Part shown: positions 1 through 7,467 of the stretch, piece after piece | Numbering within the stretch: the first letter of the stretch is position 1 | Layout of the letters: each line of letters begins with the position of its first letter | Origin: Nitrososphaerota archaeon | Lineage (GTDB): Archaea > Thermoproteota > Nitrososphaeria > Nitrososphaerales > CADDZS01 | Length of the DNA stretch: 34,017 nt | Direction of reading: 5' to 3' | Assembly (NCBI GenBank): GCA_027886795.1 | Contig: JAPCJU010000002.1 | Span: 1-34,017, forward strand | Notes under the pieces: generated by a model | What the model saw: the letters and a program-made list of their open reading frames with translations, nothing else | Database searches by the model: none | Told to the model about the DNA's origin: nothing | Program-made: the position numbers and the translations under genes

Positions 1-1
1 A

Positions 2-619
2 CTAGGATGGAAGAAAACACTCGACGAATTGATCAAACGTAAACAGCCCAAATACAAGAATCTGCGTCGGGGTGAGTTTGGTGAAAGTTTGTCCGCGGCA
101 ATATTGGACGAGTTGTATGCGTATGAGATACCAGTGTATAAGCTCCGGTACACGCTTGAAGGAGATACAAGTCTAACAGGAACAGACCTTATTGCGCTCA
201 AATTAAAGGATAATGAAATTATGGAAATCTGTTTTGTTGAAAGCAAACTCCGCACAACGATCAGGACTGGAATTGCCGTCGAAGCGTACGACCAGCTCAT
301 GAACGATGCAACGCAAGAGATGCCGCCGATGATTGCTTTCATGTCGGACAGACTCAGAGAGATGAACCATTCCGCCTCGGATAGCTTCGACAATTACATG
401 TTTGATCGAAGTGATATGAGAAACGCGGAAAAATATTGTATTGTTCTTGTTTGCGACAAGGATAATTGGTCAGATACAACATTGAAAAACTTAGAGCAAC
501 ACATTCAAACCACGACTCGGAGAATCCACGTGGAATGCTTGAAAATCCAGAATCTTAAGAGTCTCAGTGATCGGGTATTCTCTTCAATTGGGGTTGAGAA
601 GGCATTAGACGATGAGTGA
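2..619 (+). CDS. hamA: HamA-like nuclease subunit of a Hachiman defence system (5' end outside window)
   Basis: The frame is open to the window edge, so the N-terminus is missing; a TTG at position 29 is only an internal candidate start. From that TTG the protein has 196 residues. It matches the C-terminal half of HamA (DUF1837): a GEFGE-containing helix near the start, then GTD followed about 20 residues later by VESK. That spacing fits a PD-(D/E)xK nuclease core, Asp plus Glu-x-Lys. HamA is the DNA-cleaving effector that HamB restrains and delivers in the known Hachiman complex. The stop codon lies inside the start of hamB (8-nt overlap), which fits translational coupling of a two-gene operon. 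The identification rests on the motif plus the adjacent large helicase; a lone PD-(D/E)xK protein would be less certain. Confidence 0.8.
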   Translation, partial: LGWKKTLDELIKRKQPKYKNLRRGEFGESLSAAILDELYAYEIPVYKLRYTLEGDTSLTGTDLIALKLKDNEIMEICFVESKLRTTIRTGIAVEAYDQLMNDATQEMPPMIAFMSDRLREMNHSASDSFDNYMFDRSDMRNAEKYCIVLVCDKDNWSDTTLKNLEQHIQTTTRRIHVECLKIQNLKSLSDRVFSSIGVEKALDDE

Positions 620-3600
620 CGTCGATAAATGGGTTGACCGGTTTCAGAAGCTGGTAAATGATGAATCATTTCAAAGTGATATTGCACAGATCGACGCGAA
701 GGCGTTGCTTCAGGAAATTGTGATCGAGTCCCCTGTTAAATGGACGTATCTCCCTCAAACCGTTGTGCGGAATCTCACTGCAGCTAGCGTGGCATTGGAG
801 ATAATTTCAAACAAGGCTCCTGAAAAAATATCGGAGCTATCAAAATATATCCGAAGAATCGCAAGAACTTGGGAGAGTCTCGCTAAGCTCGGCGAACAGC
901 CTTCTCAAAAGATCGCTTATGTGAACGCCGCGATTGCGTATGAGTTAGCAGGATACCAAGCGAATGCTGTATGCATTTCCAAACTAGTTCACAATAGTTA
1001 TTCGACGAAAGATATTCCAACGATAGAGACTCTAACCAGCGATTTTCTTCAAAGGCTCTTCGTTTTCACACGTTATTCGACAAGTAAGCTTGTTGATGAA
1101 CCAGAGTCCTCCAAGATGTCTCCGGAACAAATTGGGAGAGCCGCTGCTCTCGGAATGGCAGCGAGAGGATATCGGTACGCATCTGAGTTCTTTCTTTCGG
1201 GCAAAGAAGAAGCGATGGAAGATGCTGCCACCAGTTTCGATGAAGCTAAGAGAATATTTTCTGCGCTCAGCATGGCATACGAGTACAGTCTTGTCAAGAA
1301 CATCAGATCTCTTCTGCCGGTCATGCAAGAAAGATCTACATGGACTTGTCTCAAAGACTCATTGAAGGGAAACTGGGCTTGGGAAAGATATCTTAGGTTG
1401 CTTGCTCGGGGGGTTGGAGCAAATGTTCTTTCCAGTCGTTCTGTTTCAGAGCTTTGGCCGTCGCAAACTCTTGCGTTAAAGGGAGGTTTGCTAAGCACGT
1501 CAAGCAAAATTGTGAAAATGCCAACGAGCGCTGGGAAGACCAGAATTGCAGAATTGGCAATGGTGCATATGTTGTTATCAGATCCCGGATCAAAATGCGT
1601 CTATATCGCTCCATACAGAGCATTGGTTTGGGAACTTGAACAGTCTTTCTTGAATCTATTTGGCGATCTTGGTTTTCGTGTGTCAACATTTCTCGGAAAC
1701 TTCGAGTCGGATGAATTCGAGGAATTACTTGCAGAGGATGCTGACATCTTGGTGTTGACCCCCGAAAAGTTGGATCTCCTGCAGAGAGTTTCTCCCCAAT
1801 TTCTTCAGAAAGTGAAATTATTCATCCTAGATGAAGGCCAAATTATGAATGAACTTTCGCGGGGTGTGAAGTTTGAGCTTCTTCTGACTAGGCTAAAAAT
1901 GCAACTGCAAGGAGCTCGATTCCTCTTTCTCTCTGCTGTCGTTCCTCAACAAACGTTGGAGGAATTTGCAACATGGCTTAATGGGGACAAGAACAGAGAT
2001 GTCACCGTTAGTGATTGGCGACCTTCTCAACAAAGACTAGCCATGTTTCGCTGGCAAGGGGACAAGGGAATTCTTGTTTATTCAAAAGACCCAGATCTGC
2101 AGATACCCAAAGAATTCGTTCCCGGAGTGATTGTTTCAAAAACATATGAATTCGTGAATCCTGAGACGAAGCGCCTCAACCATGATGAGTTCCCCGATAA
2201 GTTAAACAGACCACAGACTTCTGCGGAGTTGGCTTATGTCTTTTCTGATCTTGGACCAGTCTTAGTTTTTTGTCCAGAAATTAAGAGCATCGATGCAATT
2301 GGGAATGCAATCCTCCATCGTTTGGACCTGGCTGTCCTGAAAGAAGAGAAGATACCAATGCATTTTGCTCCTGGCAAACCTCTTCGTTCAAGACTGATCG
2401 CAGAGGAGTGGTTAGGCGGAGATCATTTGGTCACAAAATTGCTATCGAAAGGGATTGCAGTACACTATCGAGATCTACCGGAAAACGTGAAAAAAGCTAT
2501 TGAAAATGACTTTCGTAACAGACAATGCCGAGTAATAATCGCGACCAGTACTCTTGCACAAGGAGTAAACCTGCCGATAAAGACCGTCATAATTCATAGT
2601 TCTAGGCGTTGGAACACAACGACAGAGCGAATGGAGCGAATTGAAGCAAGAGAGTATTGGAATATAGCAGGGAGAGCCGGTCGAGCAGGTGAAGAGACTG
2701 AAGGTACAGTAATTCATGTTGTGGGTAAGCCACTAGACACTCTTGACTATCTTTTCTTCAGTCGCAGAAAATCCAACACAGAACCAGTGAAAAGCGCCCT
2801 TTTTCAAATTCTCGACAGTATTTTGCACGAACGATTGACTTTAGATGAGGTCAAACATATTATCGATCCTGAAATCTTGGCGCTACTGGTTGAAGAATCT
2901 TCGGGTCAAACAATTCAAGAAACGATGACGGGCGTTCTTAATCAGACGCTCTTACAGGTCCAGGCAACTATTGAGAACGTGAAAATTGACCCGCTTCACG
3001 CCGCGTTTCTAATTACGGGCGAAGAGATCGAAAAAAGAGTTCCAGATAAAGAACTCTTAAGGACCTATAGTACGACTGGTTTGAGCACTTCTAGTTGCGA
3101 GATCCTAAGAAAGTGTATTAGCAAAAATCAAGATGCTGTCAGGAAACTTTTGACTAGCTCGTCAGATGCAGACATAAGGCCACTATTAGATTTTGTTTTG
3201 GAGGCTTGCCTCCAATTGCAAGAGATGCAGCCTGGCGAATCTTTTGGCGGGAATCTGAATGAGCTATTGATGGAATGGATTAGAGGAAAAAGTGTTCCTC
3301 ATTTGTTTCAGCAGTTTCAGACCGAGTCTGGATCTTTGGAAGATCTTGCGAGATTTATCGGTGACAAATTCGCGTATAAATTCCCTTGGGGTATTTCCGC
3401 ATATGTTAGATTGGCAAAGCATTTGCTAGGATTAAAGGACGATGAGATAGCTGCCTTCGCAAAATTCTTGCCAACCATGGCGAAATATGGTGTGCCTTCT
3501 CCGATTGCAAGTTGGGCTCTCGCAATAGGAGTACCGTTTAGAGACACGGCAATTAGACTCGCGCAGAAGTACTTGATGCAGAACGGAAAAGTGGATACGA

Positions 3601-4040
3601 GAGATTTCCTTGAATGGTTTGGCAATGTGGACCCGGAAGAGCTTATCAGAGAATACGATCTGAAAGGAGTGGCACTTGAAGAAGTGAGCAAAGCTATAAT
3701 GCGATCCGCCAGTAATCCGCTGTTAGCTTCCTATAGAGGTCCCGCTAAATTCTTTCCTCATGAAACGTGGATAAAAGGGATAAAGTATGATAATCGCTCA
3801 CTAACAGCGATGAAAGCGAAAAAGGGCCAAAAATTGGAATTAGTGCGTGACTACGGTAATTGGGTTGATAGGAATGCAATCGAAGTCAGACTTGATAGAG
3901 AGCCAGTTGGCTATCTATCAAGAAGTCTGGCGCAGGTTGTTGCCCCCGACATTGATTCAGGTGCCGACATTGAAGCTGAAATAATCGAAATTGAGAAACA
4001 TGATTTTCCTGAGATCAAGATACGCCTCTCATTCGAATAA
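612..4040 (+). CDS. hamB: HamB-like superfamily 2 helicase with C-terminal HIRAN domain
   Basis: This 1142-residue protein starts with ATG overlapping the hamA stop. Residues 1-280 are a helical N-terminal region without a recognised motif. The helicase core follows: Walker A MPTSAGKT at 303-310, Walker B DEGQ at about 407-410 (the DEAH position with Gln last), motif V ATSTLAQGVNLP near 644 and motif VI GRAGRAG near 687, in the style of Ski2/DEAD-like DNA helicases. HamB is the helicase that senses DNA ends or damage and licenses HamA in Hachiman. Residues from about 1047 to the end look like a HIRAN domain: a W-x-K-G-I-K strand, then GQKLELVRDYGNWVDRNAIE, then PVGYLSRSLA. HIRAN is a DNA-end-binding fold best known from HLTF and Rad5. 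I do not recall HIRAN as a standard part of HamB, so the fusion is notable. By eye, this gene and hamA are more AT-rich than the helicase at 7468. Confidence 0.85.
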   Translation: MSDVDKWVDRFQKLVNDESFQSDIAQIDAKALLQEIVIESPVKWTYLPQTVVRNLTAASVALEIISNKAPEKISELSKYIRRIARTWESLAKLGEQPSQKIAYVNAAIAYELAGYQANAVCISKLVHNSYSTKDIPTIETLTSDFLQRLFVFTRYSTSKLVDEPESSKMSPEQIGRAAALGMAARGYRYASEFFLSGKEEAMEDAATSFDEAKRIFSALSMAYEYSLVKNIRSLLPVMQERSTWTCLKDSLKGNWAWERYLRLLARGVGANVLSSRSVSELWPSQTLALKGGLLSTSSKIVKMPTSAGKTRIAELAMVHMLLSDPGSKCVYIAPYRALVWELEQSFLNLFGDLGFRVSTFLGNFESDEFEELLAEDADILVLTPEKLDLLQRVSPQFLQKVKLFILDEGQIMNELSRGVKFELLLTRLKMQLQGARFLFLSAVVPQQTLEEFATWLNGDKNRDVTVSDWRPSQQRLAMFRWQGDKGILVYSKDPDLQIPKEFVPGVIVSKTYEFVNPETKRLNHDEFPDKLNRPQTSAELAYVFSDLGPVLVFCPEIKSIDAIGNAILHRLDLAVLKEEKIPMHFAPGKPLRSRLIAEEWLGGDHLVTKLLSKGIAVHYRDLPENVKKAIENDFRNRQCRVIIATSTLAQGVNLPIKTVIIHSSRRWNTTTERMERIEAREYWNIAGRAGRAGEETEGTVIHVVGKPLDTLDYLFFSRRKSNTEPVKSALFQILDSILHERLTLDEVKHIIDPEILALLVEESSGQTIQETMTGVLNQTLLQVQATIENVKIDPLHAAFLITGEEIEKRVPDKELLRTYSTTGLSTSSCEILRKCISKNQDAVRKLLTSSSDADIRPLLDFVLEACLQLQEMQPGESFGGNLNELLMEWIRGKSVPHLFQQFQTESGSLEDLARFIGDKFAYKFPWGISAYVRLAKHLLGLKDDEIAAFAKFLPTMAKYGVPSPIASWALAIGVPFRDTAIRLAQKYLMQNGKVDTRDFLEWFGNVDPEELIREYDLKGVALEEVSKAIMRSASNPLLASYRGPAKFFPHETWIKGIKYDNRSLTAMKAKKGQKLELVRDYGNWVDRNAIEVRLDREPVGYLSRSLAQVVAPDIDSGADIEAEIIEIEKHDFPEIKIRLSFE

Positions 4041-4087
4041 ATCAATGGCACCATGCGTCATGCTGAAAAAGAAGCCATGAGCGTTCA

Positions 4088-4095
4088 TCTTTTTT
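4088..4095 (+). terminator. Oligo-T terminator after hamAB
   Basis: A run of about seven T follows the hamB stop by roughly 48 nt and ends where the convergent integrase gene ends. Archaeal RNA polymerase stops at such oligo-T runs without needing a hairpin. The call rests only on this T-run and its position. Confidence 0.35.
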
Positions 4096-5252
4096 CACTC
4101 TTCCGGTAGCGGAACCTTTGAGATCTCTTCGGGCGTGATCGTCGGTAGCTTGTCAATCATCTCCGCTGGAAGGATTCTCAACAGCTCGTAGGCCGACTTG
4201 TAGATTCTCCGATAGTCGTACTGCTGCCTCGGGATTAGGTAGTGCCTGGTAACTCGATGCGGGATCGAATGACCCATCATCGTACTGATAACGTTCTCGT
4301 TCAACCCCGCGTTCGTAAGCTGCGACTCGAAAAACCGCCTGAAAGCATGGGGCGAGAGATCAGGGATTCCCACTTTCTCGGCAAGCTTGTGAATGTCGTC
4401 TCGTACTCGGCGCGTCGCGTGTTTGCCACCGTAGGTGAAGAGCTTCCCTTCATCCAGGCTGAAATCAGTCATCCTCACGCACTCAGGCCCTAGGTAAGTC
4501 AATGCCCTAACCTTCGTTTTCTGTCTCGGAATCACTATCGCGATGTGAGGTTCCTTTCTGGCGCATTGCTCTGCAATCGAGTCAAAGAGCATCGGGCCGC
4601 TATTCTCCCTGTGATTGAATCGGTGAGCGTCCAGGTTCAGAATGTCCGTCTCGGAGAGCCCAGTCTGGCTTGCGAATAAAATGAAGCGTCTCACTTGCAG
4701 ATCATCAGCCGAAGCGAAGATGTATCGCAATTCCTTTAGTGTCGGCCTGTATCCGATGTCCTCGTCGCCAACGGTCAGCTTGGGAAGCTCATAGTTGAAT
4801 TCTAACCCGTATTGTCTCAGATTCTTTTTGATGAAAGCTGAAATGGTCGAGCATTTGTTCCTGACCGTTCCGACTTTCTGATCCTTGTCCCTCAGCACCT
4901 GGTAATATTCTTCCAAAATTTCTTCGTATTTCATCGGTCGGTTGGATTTTTTCTTGGCAGCCACGACAGCCTCGATCAGCTCGTCCGGCGACCTGTCCTG
5001 GCTCTGGCAGAATTCGTAAATCCTAACGATGTTCTGGCGCATAGTATCGATGGTAACACTCTGCCTGTCCGCGCTGTCGGAGATTCCCAAAACCTTCCTG
5101 ATGTAGAGTCGGACCGCTTTGCTTGAGAGCATGACGTGGTACTTCTCATTCAGCTCTTCCCGGAGCTGAGCAATGAACAGGTCGGTGTTTGAAATCTCCT
5201 CAGTCACTAGCTTAATTGTATCCAAGCCCTGGCTACTCCCGAAAAGTTTCAA
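4095..5252 (-). CDS. Tyrosine recombinase (phage/element integrase family)
   Basis: This 385-residue protein has a helical SAM-like N-terminal part (about 20-160) and a C-terminal catalytic domain. It shows H302-x-x-R305 in PHAFRR, the second His in MMGHS (H328) and a tyrosine ten residues later (Y338, in RHY), the expected order and spacing. The site of Arg I, usually TGLR, reads TGLS (about 197-200), so the first catalytic arginine is not where expected; the enzyme may be divergent or impaired. The start is TTG. It is the last of three minus-strand genes: a DNA methyltransferase and a small zinc ribbon precede it, 70 nt upstream. No att repeat or tRNA could be tied to it, so the borders of any mobile element are unknown. 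Confidence 0.85.
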   Translation of the reverse strand: MKLFGSSQGLDTIKLVTEEISNTDLFIAQLREELNEKYHVMLSSKAVRLYIRKVLGISDSADRQSVTIDTMRQNIVRIYEFCQSQDRSPDELIEAVVAAKKKSNRPMKYEEILEEYYQVLRDKDQKVGTVRNKCSTISAFIKKNLRQYGLEFNYELPKLTVGDEDIGYRPTLKELRYIFASADDLQVRRFILFASQTGLSETDILNLDAHRFNHRENSGPMLFDSIAEQCARKEPHIAIVIPRQKTKVRALTYLGPECVRMTDFSLDEGKLFTYGGKHATRRVRDDIHKLAEKVGIPDLSPHAFRRFFESQLTNAGLNENVISTMMGHSIPHRVTRHYLIPRQQYDYRRIYKSAYELLRILPAEMIDKLPTITPEEISKVPLPEE

Positions 5253-5322
5253 TCATAAGAGAAAACGCAGGTGAACCTACTCCTCTATCTCATCTTCCAA
5301 AAAATGAGAATCCCTCCAGCTC

Positions 5323-5466
5323 TCAGACCGCCGCACAGTGTGTACAAAGCTCGGGCGGCATCCAGCATCCCGAGCAAACTGACCCGTCTAACCTTTCGTC
5401 GGTCAATAGATCAAGACCGCACACGGCGCAAGTTTTCTCCTGCGATTCTTCTACTTTCTCTGCCAT
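5323..5466 (-). CDS. Small zinc-ribbon protein, three CxxC motifs (47 aa)
   Basis: This short frame starts with ATG at 5466, inside the 3' end of the methyltransferase gene (16-nt overlap), and encodes 47 residues. Six cysteines form three pairs: CAVC at about 13-16, CSGC at 31-34 and CTHC at 41-44. This pattern is very unlikely by chance and typical of small archaeal zinc ribbons that bind nucleic acid or protein partners. The overlap suggests translational coupling to the methyltransferase, and the integrase follows 70 nt later, so all three may be one transcript. The function is unknown; a regulator of the neighbouring recombinase or methyltransferase is speculation. Confidence 0.7.
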   Translation of the reverse strand: MAEKVEESQEKTCAVCGLDLLTDERLDGSVCSGCWMPPELCTHCAAV

Positions 5467-6395
5467 AGTGTCCATCCCCGAACTTGAGTGTTAGTGCCGA
5501 TTCTGACCTCGATTGTGCCGATGATTTTCCACTGGTCTTTGCGGAACATCGGGTACAACGTGTCGAGCCAGCAGAGGAACGACCCCTTTGGCATTAAAAC
5601 GCCTAAATCTCTCAGGACTTGCTGCTGTCTGAACGGGAGCACGTTGAACTTGTGGAAGTTGCCAGGGTAAGGCGGATCAGCGTAGACGACGTCGACGATC
5701 GAGAATATTTTTCGGTAAGCTCGGCTATACTTGCGAATTATCCACCAATACTTGTATCGAGTTCGGCCCATCACTTTGACCTTGATACTGCCTTTCCGGA
5801 GAATGTACGAGTCGTGGTCCCCGATCTTCGGAGGATTGTTTTGGTTCCTGGTAATCTTCACATTGTAGCCCAGGTTTCGCACGTCGTCAACGATTGTCGG
5901 CTTGATGATCTCGGGTCGCTTGCGAACGACAGTCTTGCCTTTGACTTTTTGCCTAACTGTTCTCGAGATTTTGATCTCGGGATTAATGTCGAAGGTGATT
6001 ACGTTCGGCGGCTGCGGTCTCATCGTTCCCGCGAATAGATGAAGGAAAACGTCGGAATCCTGCTTGAAGAGTTCGTGGATCCGCGTGAAACAGGATGCTG
6101 GATAAGCCCCGAAGAAATCAGAATCTCGGCCGTACCAATTACCCAGGAGCCAATTTCCTTTGATGAATCCCTTATCCCAATCCATTCGAGGATAGTTGCG
6201 AAATTTTTGGTTGTAGAGACTGACCCGTTCCCAGAGATTCAAGTACCGAGTGTGCTTCCTCTTCTGAACGCTGCCGATTATTTCATTTGCCAGCTGATCG
6301 AGATTTTGCCTGGGAGTCTCTACTCTCTTTTCGGGCGTTTTGCTTATTGTCTTGAGCTGGTGTCGCTCCGTCGCTCTCCCTGGTGGTGCTGCCAT
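5451..6395 (-). CDS. DNA methyltransferase with DPPY motif
   Basis: With the ATG at 6395 the protein has 314 residues. The frame runs on upstream to 6635, but a TATA-like box about 30 nt before this ATG argues for it. Motif I-like LFAGTMRP (about 120-127) and an acidic FDINPE strand end (135-140) come first, and DPPY at 240-243 follows, as in amino-methyltransferases (N6-adenine or N4-cytosine). About 100 residues separate the motifs, and this stretch is rich in Lys and Arg. No restriction endonuclease is adjacent, so it may be an orphan methyltransferase or an epigenetic or protective gene of the element carrying the integrase. The target base and sequence cannot be read from the gene. Confidence 0.75.
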   Translation of the reverse strand: MAAPPGRATERHQLKTISKTPEKRVETPRQNLDQLANEIIGSVQKRKHTRYLNLWERVSLYNQKFRNYPRMDWDKGFIKGNWLLGNWYGRDSDFFGAYPASCFTRIHELFKQDSDVFLHLFAGTMRPQPPNVITFDINPEIKISRTVRQKVKGKTVVRKRPEIIKPTIVDDVRNLGYNVKITRNQNNPPKIGDHDSYILRKGSIKVKVMGRTRYKYWWIIRKYSRAYRKIFSIVDVVYADPPYPGNFHKFNVLPFRQQQVLRDLGVLMPKGSFLCWLDTLYPMFRKDQWKIIGTIEVRIGTNTQVRGWTLWQRK

Positions 6396-6423
6396 CAAAC
6401 CTGCGCGGCGAAGAACGAATTTG

Positions 6424-6432
6424 CTTATAACG
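6424..6432 (-). promoter_or_regulatory. TATA-like box for the methyltransferase
   Basis: On the minus strand GTTATAAGC lies about 30 nt upstream of the ATG at 6395, the normal archaeal distance from TATA box to transcription start. The mRNA would be leaderless or nearly so. Confidence 0.45.
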
Positions 6433-6447
6433 CTAAGTATGGCTCGT

Positions 6448-6485
6448 GGTCGAGCTTCTACAACATTCTTTGTAGAAGTTCGAGC
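6448..6485. repeat. Imperfect hairpin between divergent genes
   Basis: Two 16-nt arms (6448-6463 and 6470-6485) are reverse complementary at 14 of 16 positions around a 6-nt loop; the inner 9 bp pair perfectly. The hairpin sits between the methyltransferase and Thr-rich gene promoters. It could be an operator for a dimeric regulator, a recombinase site or an RNA hairpin. Confidence 0.5.
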
Positions 6486-6507
6486 TTCACAGCCCGCCTG
6501 CTTAGCA

Positions 6508-6515
6508 TTATATAG
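6508..6515 (+). promoter_or_regulatory. TATA box for the Thr-rich protein gene
   Basis: TTATATAG is centred about 28 nt before the TTG start at 6540, giving a leaderless transcript. This spacing supports the TTG as the real start. Confidence 0.5.
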
Positions 6516-6539
6516 CGATCGGGATTTCACCGGGCAGCT

Positions 6540-7448
6540 TTGAACCGCGTAATTCTTACCATGATAACTGGTAGCTTGATAGTTGCGATAATAGTTGGCA
6601 CGCTTTTCTTTCTCTCTAATGCAAATGTCGGACAATCAACAATCTCGCAGCTGCAGACTTTTGCAACTGAACCTCAGACAATGCAGACCAATTTCACAAC
6701 TGAAACGCTCAATCAAACCGTTCTAGTTACAAGAACAATCTCGGGGCTGCCGCCGATCCAGACTACGACAACGAAAACTGTCACGGAGTACACAACCAGT
6801 ACTCGAGACGCCAGGGTCGAGAATACGACGACTGTTACCGTCAGCAGATGTACGTCAGGGTCGATCGCAGCAAATTGTCTTGGACAGGCAACTACCACGA
6901 CGACGCTGATCCAACCCACGACTACAACCACAACGTTATCGTCGACGAGTCAGGTTCCGACGACCACCACTCAAACGATTGCCCTAACTACTACAATAAC
7001 ATCGGACGGAACGACGACTCTCACAACAACGTCGATCAGTCCGACGACTCTTACTCAAACTCAAACAAGCACGAGTACGACGACTGTTTCTGGGCCAACG
7101 GTAACTCAGACGACGACATTGGCGCCGGGTACTACCACAGAAACGCAAACTGTGACAAGCACCCTTCCGGCGTCGACGACTACAGTAACGCAAACCTCTG
7201 TAACAACGACGACCAGCGTAGAAACGTCAACTGGAACCATCACGACCCAGGTAACCACCACTGCAGTATCTACCTCGTTCAGCACAACGACCCTAGTTAG
7301 CACAAGTACCGTAACGCTGCCACCTACTACCACGACCATAACTCAGACCAGTAACGAAACCACGACTGAGACAACGACGACCACTGCCCCGCCATCGAAT
7401 ACCACCGTTACTACAACTTTCACATGTACGTCCGGCGTGAACTGCTAA
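6540..7448 (+). CDS. Membrane-anchored Thr/Ser-rich surface protein
   Basis: This 302-residue protein has a short positively charged start and a hydrophobic segment at about 5-27, a signal peptide or N-terminal anchor. Almost all the rest is low-complexity Thr/Ser/Val/Pro with scattered Gln and Asn, like a mucin-type stalk open to O-glycosylation outside the cell. The C-terminal end has two cysteines (TCTSGVNC) that could form a disulphide. The repeated ACN codons give long open frames on both strands that are not genes. There is no enzymatic motif. It may be a cell-surface or S-layer-associated stalk. The link to the helicase that starts 20 nt downstream is unclear, though both could be on one transcript. 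Confidence 0.7.
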   Translation: MNRVILTMITGSLIVAIIVGTLFFLSNANVGQSTISQLQTFATEPQTMQTNFTTETLNQTVLVTRTISGLPPIQTTTTKTVTEYTTSTRDARVENTTTVTVSRCTSGSIAANCLGQATTTTTLIQPTTTTTTLSSTSQVPTTTTQTIALTTTITSDGTTTLTTTSISPTTLTQTQTSTSTTTVSGPTVTQTTTLAPGTTTETQTVTSTLPASTTTVTQTSVTTTTSVETSTGTITTQVTTTAVSTSFSTTTLVSTSTVTLPPTTTTITQTSNETTTETTTTTAPPSNTTVTTTFTCTSGVNC

Positions 7449-7467
7449 GGTCTAGGCGTTTTTCGTC

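Noticed and set aside
1073..1507. Long antisense frames inside hamB
   Set aside because: They lie opposite a gene with clear helicase motifs and show no family pattern.
6713..7339. Several long open frames on both strands in the Thr-rich gene
   Set aside because: They are by-products of the repeated ACN codons; their products are low-complexity Val or Asp/Asn runs with no start signals.
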